NCBI RefSeq assembly: GCF_030149425.1
Contig: NZ_JASBRQ010000038.1
Location: 31,697-95,696 of the forward strand
Length of the DNA stretch: 64,000 nt
Reading direction: 5' to 3'
From: Maricaulis sp.
Lineage (GTDB): Bacteria > Pseudomonadota > Alphaproteobacteria > Caulobacterales > Maricaulaceae
Below the pieces are notes generated by a model. The model had not been told where the DNA came from. It saw only the letters and a program-made list of their open reading frames with translations, and did not search any database. Position 1 is the stretch's first letter; the number at the start of each line of letters is the position of its first letter. A program made the translations under genes and the position numbers. Shown in pieces: positions 28,045-39,801 of the stretch.

Positions 28045-29316
28045 CTAGCGCCGGTAGGCGTAAGGCGTGTCGTCCGTGATATCCATGTAACGGTCGCGCA
28101 GACGCGTCTGGCGGGTTTCCATGTCGGTTTCCTCGCCATCGATCAGGACGTGGGTCGGTGCCGACATGACTTCCAGCGGATCGCCATTCCAGACCACCAC
28201 ATCACCGGCATAGCCCGCCGCCAGCGCTCCATAGCGCGCGCCGACGCCGTAAATCTCGGCCGGGGTGAGGGTGATGGAACGGAAGGCCACGTCCCAGGGG
28301 ACGCCATTGGCGACGGCATTACCCGCATGCTGCGGCAGGAGACGGGCATTCCAGTATCCGTCCGCAGACTGCGTGGTGTAAGCCACCGTAACGCCGGCTT
28401 CATGCAGGCGTGCGGCGTTTTCCAGGGTTGAGCCGATGCGGTCAAAGGAGCCCGGCAGGTTGGCGATCGGGTCGATCAGCACCGGGACATTGGCCGCGGC
28501 AAGCTCGTCCGCGACCATCCAGGCTTCCGCGCCGCCATGAATGATCAGCTGAACCGGCGGGTTTTCTGCCTGGAAACGCAGGGCCCGGCGGATATCCGCA
28601 GCCCGGTCGACTTCGACCATCAGGGGCATGCGGCCGCGCACGACATCAACCAGCGCCGCGGCATCATAGCGATGCAGGGCGTCACCCTCGGGGTGAGCCG
28701 CATAGCGGCCCGGATAGAAGCGGGTATCGCCGAAGGCGGCTTCCAGGAACGTCCAGGCGGCCGCCCGGGATCCACCTGCCGTGCTGGCACCGGACTGGCT
28801 CAGATCGGCGAAGACGAAGCTGCCGGTGTCGAACACCGAGTCGGCATCGCCGCTGGTGTCGATCAGCGCACCGCGCCCGCCAAAGATATTGTGGCCGGAA
28901 GACGGGACCAGTGCGGCCCGGGTGATGCCCTCAACCCGCGTGGTCGGGATGTGCATCCCGGCCGGGTTGAAACTGTCAGCGACATCGAGGGCCACCGAAT
29001 AGGGCGAATCGTCGGCCCCGGCGTCATTGGTCGAGCTTTCCAGTGCCACCTCGACAAGGCCGAGCTGGGTCACCGGCGCAAAAACGCCCGGCGTGATCCA
29101 GCCGCCATCGGCGTCAATCACAGTTGCACCTTCGGGGATCTGGACATTGGCGCCAACGGCAACGATATCGCCGTCGCGCACCACGACCGTGCCATCCTCG
29201 ATAATGCCGGCGCTGGTATTGGTAACAACCCGGCCATTGGTGACGGCATAGGTCTGAGCCATGGCGGGCAGGGTGCAGGCCAGGCTGAGAGCAATTGCGC
29301 TAAGTGTGCGTTTCAT
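28045..29316 (-). CDS. Secreted amidohydrolase-like protein lacking the metal-binding HxH motif
   Basis: A 423-residue exported protein (signal peptide about 1-21, ending AMA). It has the composite beta-sandwich and TIM-barrel layout of COG1228 amidohydrolases: VTNGRVVTNTSAGIIEDGTVVV at the N-terminus and AAGYAGDVVVWNGDPLEV near the C-terminus. Where active members have P-G-x-I-D-x-H-x-H after the first strand, it reads TPGVFAPVTQLG, with no His. A later barrel His survives (LIIHGGAE) but the normal site cannot form. Its ATG overlaps the stop of the complete partner gene as TGATG, with GGAG upstream. It may be a noncatalytic subunit or a relic under selection for structure; the reading frame is intact. 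Confidence 0.82.
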   Translation of the reverse strand: MKRTLSAIALSLACTLPAMAQTYAVTNGRVVTNTSAGIIEDGTVVVRDGDIVAVGANVQIPEGATVIDADGGWITPGVFAPVTQLGLVEVALESSTNDAGADDSPYSVALDVADSFNPAGMHIPTTRVEGITRAALVPSSGHNIFGGRGALIDTSGDADSVFDTGSFVFADLSQSGASTAGGSRAAAWTFLEAAFGDTRFYPGRYAAHPEGDALHRYDAAALVDVVRGRMPLMVEVDRAADIRRALRFQAENPPVQLIIHGGAEAWMVADELAAANVPVLIDPIANLPGSFDRIGSTLENAARLHEAGVTVAYTTQSADGYWNARLLPQHAGNAVANGVPWDVAFRSITLTPAEIYGVGARYGALAAGYAGDVVVWNGDPLEVMSAPTHVLIDGEETDMETRQTRLRDRYMDITDDTPYAYRR

Positions 29317-30755
29317 CACTGATCTCCTTCGCCCGGCTGGCCGACCATGAAGTCGCGGACCGGCTGCAAGCTTTCATCGGAACGGTCATAGCGCAACGAA
29401 CCGTCAATCCAGACCTGGTCAGCGCGCGTGTAGGTGCTGAACGGGTTGCCCGACCACAGCACGACATCGCCGCGCAGGCCTTCAACCAGGGAGCCTGTCT
29501 GGTCATCAATACCCAGCCCGCGGGCCGGGTTGGAGGATAGCCAAGCCCAGGCTTCCGCTTCGGTGATCTCAAGACCGGCCGCGCGGCCATCGGCCAGCGC
29601 CTTGGCGACTTCCTGGTTGAGACGCTGGATATTCAACGCATCATCCGAGTGGATCATGGCGCAGGCACCATTGGCATGCAGCAGCGGCAAGTTTTCCCGG
29701 ATCGAGTCATAGGCTTCCATCTTGAAGCCGCCCCAGTCAGCCCAGACCGCGGAACAGGCGTTGGCCTCGGCGAGAATGTCGGGGATTTTGTAGGACTCTA
29801 CGGCGTGGTGGAAAACCGAGACCTGATAGTCGAACTCATTCGACATATCGATGATCTGGGCCATCTGGTCGGACCGGTAACAGTGCATATGGACCAGGAT
29901 ATCACCGTCGAGTACGCCCATCAGCGTGTCGAGTTCGATATCGCGGGTCGGTGCCGATACGTCTTCACCGGCTTCCGCGTCTTCCCAGTAATCATGCCAG
30001 CGGTCGCGATAATCGGAGGCGCGCTGCCAGGCGGCGCGATAGCCGGCCATATTGCCCATATCGGTCGCCGGTGAGCGGCCGCGATTGCCGTAGACGCGGG
30101 CCGGGTTCTCACCGCAGGCCATTTTCAGCGTATAGGGCGCATCGGGGAATTTCATTTCCTGAACCGTACGGCCGCTGACATTGCGCAGCGTGATGCCGCG
30201 TCCGCCGAACAGGTTGGCGGAACCGGGAAGGATGTGAAGCGTGGTGATGCCACCGGCGAGGGCGGCTTCAAAACCGGGGTCCTGCGGCCAAACACTATGT
30301 TCAACCCAGACTTCAGAGGTGACCGGCTGGGTCGCCTCATTGCCATCGCTATGCGCGCTGACGCCCGGAGAGGGGTAGACGCCGAGATGCGAGTGGATGT
30401 CGATCACCCCCGGGGTGACGTAACGGCCGGCTCCGTCGATCACGGTCGCGCCTTCCGGCGCTTCCAGACCGGTGCCGACGGCAGCGATGCGGCCATCAAC
30501 CATGAGCACATCGCCAATTTCAATCTGTCCGCCCACACCGTCAAACACGGTGGCACCGCGGATCAGTGTCGGCGTGCTCGCGCGCGGCGTATAGGTCGAC
30601 GGATAAGGGTCGGTCTCGTGGCGAACGATGGTTGTCCCGCCATCATCGCTGCCGGCGCCGTCATCGCCCGTAGTGTCGCCGCCGCCATTGGAGCAGGCGG
30701 ACAAGACGAGCACGGAGGCCAGCGCCGCCGTGGTCTTCCAAGTATCGAATATCAT
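29316..30755 (-). CDS. Lipoprotein amidohydrolase (COG1228 type), metal site complete
   Basis: A 479-residue protein with a lipoprotein signal (lipobox LSAC, C21), so membrane-anchored facing the periplasm. A Gly/Asp-rich linker leads to the amidohydrolase domain. Metal-site elements are all present: TPGVIDIHSHLG (HxH), LKMACGENPARVYG with a candidate carbamylated Lys, HMHCYR, FHHAVE and MIHSDD. Relatives hydrolyse imides, dipeptides or related small amides; the substrate here is unknown. Cotranscribed with, and translationally coupled to, the His-less partner downstream. Terminator at 27963-27986 ends the unit. Confidence 0.87.
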   Translation of the reverse strand: MIFDTWKTTAALASVLVLSACSNGGGDTTGDDGAGSDDGGTTIVRHETDPYPSTYTPRASTPTLIRGATVFDGVGGQIEIGDVLMVDGRIAAVGTGLEAPEGATVIDGAGRYVTPGVIDIHSHLGVYPSPGVSAHSDGNEATQPVTSEVWVEHSVWPQDPGFEAALAGGITTLHILPGSANLFGGRGITLRNVSGRTVQEMKFPDAPYTLKMACGENPARVYGNRGRSPATDMGNMAGYRAAWQRASDYRDRWHDYWEDAEAGEDVSAPTRDIELDTLMGVLDGDILVHMHCYRSDQMAQIIDMSNEFDYQVSVFHHAVESYKIPDILAEANACSAVWADWGGFKMEAYDSIRENLPLLHANGACAMIHSDDALNIQRLNQEVAKALADGRAAGLEITEAEAWAWLSSNPARGLGIDDQTGSLVEGLRGDVVLWSGNPFSTYTRADQVWIDGSLRYDRSDESLQPVRDFMVGQPGEGDQ

Positions 30756-30840
30756 TGGGGAGTGCCTCCCTTTACCCCTGAGTCGCGAATGCGACCCTCA
30801 TTGAACGCAATCGGCGAGCAGGCGTCAAACAGGAGGTCGA

Positions 30841-32853
<2,013 letters not shown>

Positions 32854-32955
32854 GATTCCAGTTTGCACGAGTCGCACGCCGATTGGGAACGCCTGAGCAG
32901 GCGATCAGCTGCGATCCATGCCGCATTTGGTGTTCAAAAGGCTGCGGGGAGGCGC

Positions 32956-35900
32956 CTAGAAGACCAGGCGCATCACCAGACGGGCTGTGTGACGGATAAA
33001 GTCGTCCCGCACGTCCGCATCATAATCGAGCGAGAAGGTCGAGTAACCCGAGCCGCCGCCGATACCGAGGCCGAAGATGAAGCCGGATCCAGGCATCGCT
33101 TCCGAGCGCAGCAGGAATTCATCATCCAGACCGGCAAAGCGGGCAAAGGTTTCCGTCTCGGTGGTATCGAATTCGCTGCGATAGCCGATGCGCATCTGCG
33201 GCGCCCACCAGCTGTCACTCGACTCGAAGCGTGCCCCGAAGGCCAGCATGGCCGTCCCGGTGAAGCTGCTGCTGTCACGCTCGCCGACATAAAGGTCAAC
33301 GCCGGTACCGCCACCGGTCTCGGTGTACTCGCTCTCGCTCAGCGAGAGGTAGTCAATCGAGAAGGACGGACGCACGAACATGCGCTCATACTGGATATCG
33401 CGGCCGACGCGCATGGAGGCCGTGTAGTGGAAACCATCCCACTCCGCGACTGGAGCCGTGTCGAAGCTGCCGATCAGAACGCGGCGATTGTGCTCGAAGC
33501 TGTCAATGCCGACGCCGCCGTAAAGATCGACGTTCAAGCCGGCGACTTCGGCGCCAGCATAGACGCCAATCTGTCCGAACATGGCCGACATCGGATCATC
33601 AAAACCGTCAGATTCGGAGATCTCGCTGGCCGCGCCGATGAGATTGATGCCAACGGCATAGAACGGCCCGAACGGGCGGTCGAAACCAACGGCCGCACCG
33701 ATACCATGACCGCGGTAACCCGGGCCGAAAGCCGTGCCGGCACGATCGGCGAAATAGCCGAACTCCTGCAGCCAGAGACCGCCGGTCTCATCGGGGCTGC
33801 GGCGGACCGCTTCCAGGCGCGAGGCGAGGGCGCCGGTGGCGCTGTCATTGGCCGCCTGGGCAAACTGGATTGCGCTTGAGGCATATTCCGGAAGCAGCTG
33901 GTCGTAGGCGTTGAAGAATTCCGACTCGGTGAGCAGGGCCGCCATCGCCGCGCCAAGCTCATCATTGGCCTCCCAGGCCGCCAGGGTTGCGCCATAAGCG
34001 GCTGACTGGTTCCGGTTCATACCCAGCTCGTCCGCATTGCGGCGGCGCAGGGTGAGCAGCATGACATTGCTGTCGACCGGGTCGAGGGTCAGATCGGCTT
34101 CGTAGAGATACGGTGCCGTCGTGTCCTGCAGCGTTTCGATGCTTTCCGCGATGGTCAGCTGATCTGCGCGCAGAACGGCAAACTCTGCGCCTTCACCAAT
34201 CAGGTTGGTCAGCGCGGCAGAGACCCGCGAGCCGGCCTCGAAGGTGACGTCGCCGGTGGCCACGATCTGGGCCACATCACCGGTCTCGTCGTCGATCTCG
34301 AAGATCAAGGTTGCGCCGTCGCCGAACGTGGCCTCGCGCAGGGTCGTATTGGTGCCGGAGCCGAGGGTCAGGGTGGAGTCGCTCACATTGACGACCAGAT
34401 CGCCAACGCTGTCCGACAGATCGCCATGGACGGTCGCGCCGCCGGAGATGTTCAGCTGGTCCGCACCGTCACCAAAGGACATGGCGCCGGTTACCGTTCC
34501 CGATTCCACACGCAGCTCGTCATCGCCGCTGCCGAAGCGGATCTCGCCTTCCATGGAAGGGAAGAACTCATCCGGCGAATTATCGCGGCGATACTGGCGT
34601 ACCATGACATCAGCGGTCGTCGCCGAAACGTCGATGGCAACGGTGGAGGTATCACTATCGTCCGAGCCGGTCGTCGGCGCTGCCCGGAGGGTCCGGATCA
34701 CGCCGGAGTTCTCGATGAAGGTCAGCGAGCCGGAGGCATCGAAAATGCCGACCGCGCGGCCGCCTTCGTTTGAGCTGGAGCTGATCGTGCCTTCATTGAC
34801 GAAGGTCGGCAGGAAGGCGCCGCTACCCAGATTAAGGCCATAGGCGACGGCCTCGCGGCCATTCATGGCCGCGGTCAGGACGCCGCGATTGGTGAAGACC
34901 GGAAGGATGGCGCCGTCGCCGAGATAGACGGCCTGGGCAATGCCATTGTCGGCAACGCTGGAATGCCCCAGCGCGGTAACCGAGCCGGTATTGAGGAAGC
35001 CATTGGTCAAGGTGGCGGTGAAACCGCCCGTTCCGTCAATGGCGATACCGGTGCCGGTTACGCCGTCCAGCTCACCGCGGCCGGTGATGGCGCCACGATT
35101 GACCAGCGAGAAGCCGAGCGGGATGGCGGCGCGGGTCTCGTCCTCGGTCGTGTCCGGGTCATCTTCTACAGCGGCAATCACCACTTCACCCAGGACCAGG
35201 TCGCCATAGGTGGAGGTCGCCTGGATGTGCAATCCGGCACCCGGACCGACAGAGGAAATCGTTGCCGCCGACTGGGTCGGGCTGTCATCAGCCGGACCGG
35301 CGATAAGAAGGCCACCGGCGGAGCTGCCATTGACCAGCACAGCAGCACCGCTGAAGCCCACATCGGCAGGATCGCCAAGGACGGTGTCGAGTTGATCCTC
35401 GCTCGGACGGGTCACGAAACGATAGCCCGTCGTCCGGATAATGCTGTCGATAAAGATGCTGCCGCCGACATCGCCGCTGATGACGACGCCGCGATTCTCA
35501 TCGCCACTGGAATTGATGATGCCGCCGATCTGGACATCGCCAGTGATGTCGTCGGTGATCTCGATCGCCGTCGAGCGATCGCCCGTCACCGAAATACGGC
35601 CGTTCGACGTGAAGTCGCCATCGATGCCGGTCAGGACCTGGATGCCCCAGGAATCATTGCCGCGAACGGTGATGGAATTGCCGCTATTGAGCAGGATGTC
35701 GCCGGTAAAGACTTCGGTGCCGTCGACGAGAATCGCGACGCGCCCGCTGCCGACAGCGAGCGGGCCATCCACAAGACCATCGCCATCAGTATCTTCCGGG
35801 GTGGTCACATCGCCAACAACGATGGCGCTGTTGGAGGTGAAGCTGCCGGTATTGCCGCCCTGGATGTGCACGCCCACACCGCCATCTGCATCGGTCTCGA

Positions 35901-36144
35901 CGCGGATACCGCCGTCCTGGACAATCGTATTGTCGCTATCGAGCGTGACCGCCGTACCCGGCGTGCTGAGGACGACACGTCCGGAGGTGGAGATGACGAT
36001 ATTGTCCGCTCCGCCACCATCGCCAGCGGTGGAGGTGGCAATCGGAGTGGTGATCTCTTCAGTGATCTCGCGATCCGCCCAGGCGGCAGGCGCGCTAACG
36101 GTCAGCGTGGCAAGTGCACTGGCGAACAAAAAACGGCGACGCAT
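32956..36144 (-). CDS. Autotransporter (type V secretion) with beta-helix passenger
   Basis: A 1062-residue surface protein. Sec signal (about 1-24, MRRRFLFASALATL...AWA), then a passenger of about 700 residues made of short Gly/Asn/Asp-rich strands (VVISGDVGGSIFIDS and similar rungs) typical of a right-handed beta-helix. A C-terminal autotransporter beta-barrel covers about 780-1062 and ends in the outer-membrane signal LVMRLVF with terminal Phe. The start at 36144 has CAGGAGT seven bases upstream. The passenger has no protease triad or lipase motif that I can see, so adhesion or surface structure is the likeliest role. Transcribed toward parE; glnA lies upstream with its own terminator. Confidence 0.88.
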   Translation of the reverse strand: MRRRFLFASALATLTVSAPAAWADREITEEITTPIATSTAGDGGGADNIVISTSGRVVLSTPGTAVTLDSDNTIVQDGGIRVETDADGGVGVHIQGGNTGSFTSNSAIVVGDVTTPEDTDGDGLVDGPLAVGSGRVAILVDGTEVFTGDILLNSGNSITVRGNDSWGIQVLTGIDGDFTSNGRISVTGDRSTAIEITDDITGDVQIGGIINSSGDENRGVVISGDVGGSIFIDSIIRTTGYRFVTRPSEDQLDTVLGDPADVGFSGAAVLVNGSSAGGLLIAGPADDSPTQSAATISSVGPGAGLHIQATSTYGDLVLGEVVIAAVEDDPDTTEDETRAAIPLGFSLVNRGAITGRGELDGVTGTGIAIDGTGGFTATLTNGFLNTGSVTALGHSSVADNGIAQAVYLGDGAILPVFTNRGVLTAAMNGREAVAYGLNLGSGAFLPTFVNEGTISSSSNEGGRAVGIFDASGSLTFIENSGVIRTLRAAPTTGSDDSDTSTVAIDVSATTADVMVRQYRRDNSPDEFFPSMEGEIRFGSGDDELRVESGTVTGAMSFGDGADQLNISGGATVHGDLSDSVGDLVVNVSDSTLTLGSGTNTTLREATFGDGATLIFEIDDETGDVAQIVATGDVTFEAGSRVSAALTNLIGEGAEFAVLRADQLTIAESIETLQDTTAPYLYEADLTLDPVDSNVMLLTLRRRNADELGMNRNQSAAYGATLAAWEANDELGAAMAALLTESEFFNAYDQLLPEYASSAIQFAQAANDSATGALASRLEAVRRSPDETGGLWLQEFGYFADRAGTAFGPGYRGHGIGAAVGFDRPFGPFYAVGINLIGAASEISESDGFDDPMSAMFGQIGVYAGAEVAGLNVDLYGGVGIDSFEHNRRVLIGSFDTAPVAEWDGFHYTASMRVGRDIQYERMFVRPSFSIDYLSLSESEYTETGGGTGVDLYVGERDSSSFTGTAMLAFGARFESSDSWWAPQMRIGYRSEFDTTETETFARFAGLDDEFLLRSEAMPGSGFIFGLGIGGGSGYSTFSLDYDADVRDDFIRHTARLVMRLVF

Positions 36145-36247
36145 ACCGACTCCTGACGAACAACCCATATGGGATTTGGTAAACTTGCGCGAAGTTGTAG
36201 CGAATACAAAACGGCTCGTCGACCGCTCAATTGATCCGCAAAACAGC

Positions 36248-36275
36248 GAGGCCGCCGGAACGCGCCGGCGGCCTC
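36248..36275 (-). terminator. Terminator after glnA
   Basis: An 11-base-pair GC-rich stem (GAGGCCGCCGG and complement, six-base loop), read on the minus strand and followed by GCTGTTTT, 30 bases after the glnA stop. Confidence 0.75.
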
Positions 36276-36304
36276 TCGATTCATGCCCTTAAAAAGGGTG
36301 TGGA

Positions 36305-37708
36305 TCAGCAGCTGTAATACATGGAGAACTCGACCGGGTGCGGATGGCTCTCAAATCGTTCGACTTCCTCCATCTTCAGGTCGATGTAGGCGTCGATCTG
36401 ATCGTCATCCATGACGCCGCCCTTTTTCAGGAAGTCACGATCCGCGTCGAGCTCTTCCAGCGCCTGGCGCAGGGAGAAGCAGACGGTCGGGACATCGCGC
36501 AGCTCTTCCGGCGGCAGGTCGTACAGGTCCTTATCCATCGGATCACCCGGATCGATGCGGTTCTCGATGCCGTCGAGGCCGGCCATCAACAGGGCGGAGA
36601 AGGTAAGGTAAGGGTTGCCCGACGGGTCCGGGAAGCGGGTTTCAAGGCGCTTGGCGTTGGCCGAGTTGACCCACGGAATACGAATCGACGCGGAACGGTT
36701 GCGTGCCGAATAGGCCAGCAGGACCGGAGCCTCGAAGCCCGGCACCAGGCGCTTGTAGGAGTTCGTCGACGCATTGGCGAAGGCGTTGATGGCGCGCGCG
36801 TGCTTGATAATGCCGCCGATATAGTAGAGGCAGGTGTCGGACAGATCGGCATAGCGATCGCCTGCGAACATCGGCTTGCCGTCTTTCCAGATCGACTGGT
36901 GCACGTGCATGCCGGTGCCGTTATCGTTCCAGACCGGCTTGGGCATGAAGGTGGCGGACTTGCCATAGGCGTGAGCCACCATGTGCACCGTGTACTTATA
37001 CATCTGCATGCGGTCGGCCATGGTCGTCAGGCCGGCGAATTTCATGCCGAGCTCGTGCTGTGACGGCGCCACTTCGTGGTGATGCTTTTCCGGCTCGAGA
37101 CCGAGTTCTTCCATCACACCGAGCATGTCGGTGCGCATGTCCTGACCGCTATCGATCGGATTGACCGGGAAGTAGCCGCCCTTGGGGCCCGGACGGTGAC
37201 CCATATTGCCGCCCTCGAAAGCACGGTTGGAATTGTACGGGCCTTCCTCGCTGTCGAATTTGTAGGAGGTGTCGTTCTGCTCGGTGGACCAGCGCACATC
37301 ATCAAAAACGAAAAATTCCGCTTCCGGACCGAAAAACGCCTCGTCACCAATGCCTGAGGACTTCAAGAATGCCTCGGCTTTCTTGGCCGTCGTCCGCGGA
37401 TCGCGATTATAGCTCTCGCCGGTTCCCGGCTCGAGAATATCGCACAGCATGGTCAGTGTCGGCTGCTGGTAGAACGGGTCCTCGACGACGTAGCTGGTGT
37501 CCGGCTTGAGCACCATGTCACTCTCATTGATCGCCTTCCAGCCGGCGATCGAAGAGCCGTCGAACATCACGCCGTCTTCAAAGAAATCTTCGTCGACCTG
37601 CGAGCGGTCGAAGGTGACATGCTGCAGCTTGCCGCGAGGATCGGTGAAGCGGAGATCGACATACTTGATCTCCTCATCATGCATTTTCTTGAGAATGTCT
37701 TCCGACAT
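36305..37708 (-). CDS. glnA: Glutamine synthetase, type I
   Basis: Dodecameric enzyme (467 residues) making glutamine from glutamate, ammonia and ATP. Landmarks are [21 protein letters not shown] in sections, the metal and ATP elements [13 protein letters not shown] and HMHVHQS-like GMHVHQSIW, and the glutamate loop NRSASIRIP. The adenylylation tyrosine is Y396 (DLYDLPPEE), so control by GlnE with GlnB is expected. It follows glnB by 33 bases on the same strand and a terminator ends the unit. Confidence 0.97.
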   Translation of the reverse strand: MSEDILKKMHDEEIKYVDLRFTDPRGKLQHVTFDRSQVDEDFFEDGVMFDGSSIAGWKAINESDMVLKPDTSYVVEDPFYQQPTLTMLCDILEPGTGESYNRDPRTTAKKAEAFLKSSGIGDEAFFGPEAEFFVFDDVRWSTEQNDTSYKFDSEEGPYNSNRAFEGGNMGHRPGPKGGYFPVNPIDSGQDMRTDMLGVMEELGLEPEKHHHEVAPSQHELGMKFAGLTTMADRMQMYKYTVHMVAHAYGKSATFMPKPVWNDNGTGMHVHQSIWKDGKPMFAGDRYADLSDTCLYYIGGIIKHARAINAFANASTNSYKRLVPGFEAPVLLAYSARNRSASIRIPWVNSANAKRLETRFPDPSGNPYLTFSALLMAGLDGIENRIDPGDPMDKDLYDLPPEELRDVPTVCFSLRQALEELDADRDFLKKGGVMDDDQIDAYIDLKMEEVERFESHPHPVEFSMYYSC

Positions 37709-37741
37709 GGTTCGAGCTCCGCTCTGACTTTGACAGTGGAT

Positions 37742-38155
<414 letters not shown>

Positions 38156-38157
38156 CT

Positions 38158-39723
38158 ATGAGTGTTGGAATGCTCGACCGTGAAGCAGGCGTGCTTCAGA
38201 AGCGAGCACTGCGGCAGTGCTCGATCTTGTCCGCCGGGGACACAGCGGTCTGCGATCAGCATGCCGTTGATGCAGGGGTGAACTCCTTTGACCTGATGCG
38301 CAGGGCGGGCAAAAGCGTCGCGACCGAGATCTGCCGGCGCTGGGCGCCGTGGCGCGTGCTGGTCGCCTGCGGGCCCGGCAATAATGGCGGGGACGGTTAT
38401 ATCTGCGCGACTGAGCTCCGCGAACTGGGCTGGGATGTCACGGTCGCAGCGCTGGGCGATCCTCAACAGCTCAAGGGCGATGGCCTGCGGGCCTACCGGA
38501 GCTGGTCCGCAGAGGTGCAGGCGCTCGATAGCGCCGATCCCGCGGATTATGAGCTTGTGATCGATGCGTTGTTTGGGGCTGGCCTGGATCGCCCGCTGCA
38601 AGGCGTGGCCGCGGGTTTTGCCGAGATGCTCGCCTCGAGCGGCGCTATCGTCGTTGCCGTTGATCTTCCCAGCGGCCAGCCCGGGGACAGGGCCCAGCCC
38701 GATGGTGTGTCTCTTCGCGCGGATCTGACGGTGACATTTCACACTGCCAAGCTGGCGCATTGCCTCGAACCGGCCGCTGCAGCGTGCGGCGAGCTCACCG
38801 TGGTCGATATCGGCATTCCCGACGGCTGGCAGAACCAGGCAAAACCGGTGGCCTTGATCAACGCGCCGGAATTGTGGGCAGGGCAACTGCCCGGTCTGTC
38901 GGTTTCCACGCACAAGCATGAGCGCGGTCGTCTGGTGGTTTTTACCGGAGGAGCCAGCGCTACCGGTGCCGGGCGCTTGGCGGCAGAATCGGGGCTGCGC
39001 AGCGGGGCCGGGCTGGTCACATTGGCGAGCCCCGTCGATGCGATCGAGGTCAATGCGGCGCAGTCAACGGCCGTTATGGTTCGGCCCTGGGCGGGCGGGC
39101 ATGAAAGCGAGGCGCTTTTATCGGCATGCCGGGCTGATGCGGCGGTGATCGGGCCAGGCTGCGGCGTTGGTGCCGCAACCAAGCAGGCTGTTGAGTCGGT
39201 TTTAACCGGGCGTGCCGCAGCTGTGCTCGATGCTGATGCTCTGACCTCCTATGAGCGAGATCTGCCTGACCTGTTCGATTCGCTGCGTCCAGGGGATGTG
39301 CTGACGCCGCACAGGGGTGAATTCGAGCGGGTCTTTCCTGGCCTGATGGAGCAATCCGCTCACAAGCTGGAGGCAGCCCGGCGCGCCGCCGAGAAAGCAG
39401 GCTGCACCGTTTTGCTGAAGGGGCCCGATACGGTGATCGCGTCACCAGGCCGCACAGCCGTGATCAATCGCCACGCCGCGCCGCAACTGGCGACCGCCGG
39501 ATCCGGAGATGTCTTGGCCGGATTGATCGGCGGGCTTATGGCGCAGGGCATGGACGGGTTTGATGCGGCCTGTGCCGCCGCGTGGTTACATGGTGATGCC
39601 GGGCGTCGCCACGGCGACGGTCTGATCGCCGAGAGCTTGCTGGACGCTCTTGTCCCGGCCCGCAATGCCCTGAAGGCACGGCTTCAACGTCAAACGGCGC
39701 AGCAGCGCCTCATGGGCCGCTGA
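38158..39723 (+). CDS. nnr: Bifunctional NAD(P)H-hydrate epimerase / ADP-dependent dehydratase
   Basis: A 521-residue repair enzyme. The N-terminal epimerase domain (about 20-225) interconverts R and S forms of hydrated NADH/NADPH; the C-terminal ribokinase-like domain (about 235-505) dehydrates the S form using ADP. Epimerase motifs are ACGPGNNGGDGYICA, DALFGAGLDRPL and VDLPSG. Dehydratase motifs include VFTGGASATGAGRLAA, VIGPGCGVG, TPHRGEFERVFPG, LLKGPDTVI and ATAGSGDVLAGLIGGL. The GGGGAGG ribosome site supports ATG 38158. Its position next to glnBA is conserved in alphaproteobacteria. Confidence 0.95.
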   Translation: MSVGMLDREAGVLQKRALRQCSILSAGDTAVCDQHAVDAGVNSFDLMRRAGKSVATEICRRWAPWRVLVACGPGNNGGDGYICATELRELGWDVTVAALGDPQQLKGDGLRAYRSWSAEVQALDSADPADYELVIDALFGAGLDRPLQGVAAGFAEMLASSGAIVVAVDLPSGQPGDRAQPDGVSLRADLTVTFHTAKLAHCLEPAAAACGELTVVDIGIPDGWQNQAKPVALINAPELWAGQLPGLSVSTHKHERGRLVVFTGGASATGAGRLAAESGLRSGAGLVTLASPVDAIEVNAAQSTAVMVRPWAGGHESEALLSACRADAAVIGPGCGVGAATKQAVESVLTGRAAAVLDADALTSYERDLPDLFDSLRPGDVLTPHRGEFERVFPGLMEQSAHKLEAARRAAEKAGCTVLLKGPDTVIASPGRTAVINRHAAPQLATAGSGDVLAGLIGGLMAQGMDGFDAACAAAWLHGDAGRRHGDGLIAESLLDALVPARNALKARLQRQTAQQRLMGR

Positions 39724-39801
39724 GGCGCGGGCAGGCGGAGGGGTTGGCCTTGACGGACGGGCGGTCCATGTTCGCACCTCCATCCCAGATAAGGTGAGTC
39801 G

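Noticed and set aside
34963..36156. 397-codon plus-strand frame opposite the autotransporter
   Set aside because: No ribosome site or family features; the minus-strand autotransporter explains the region.
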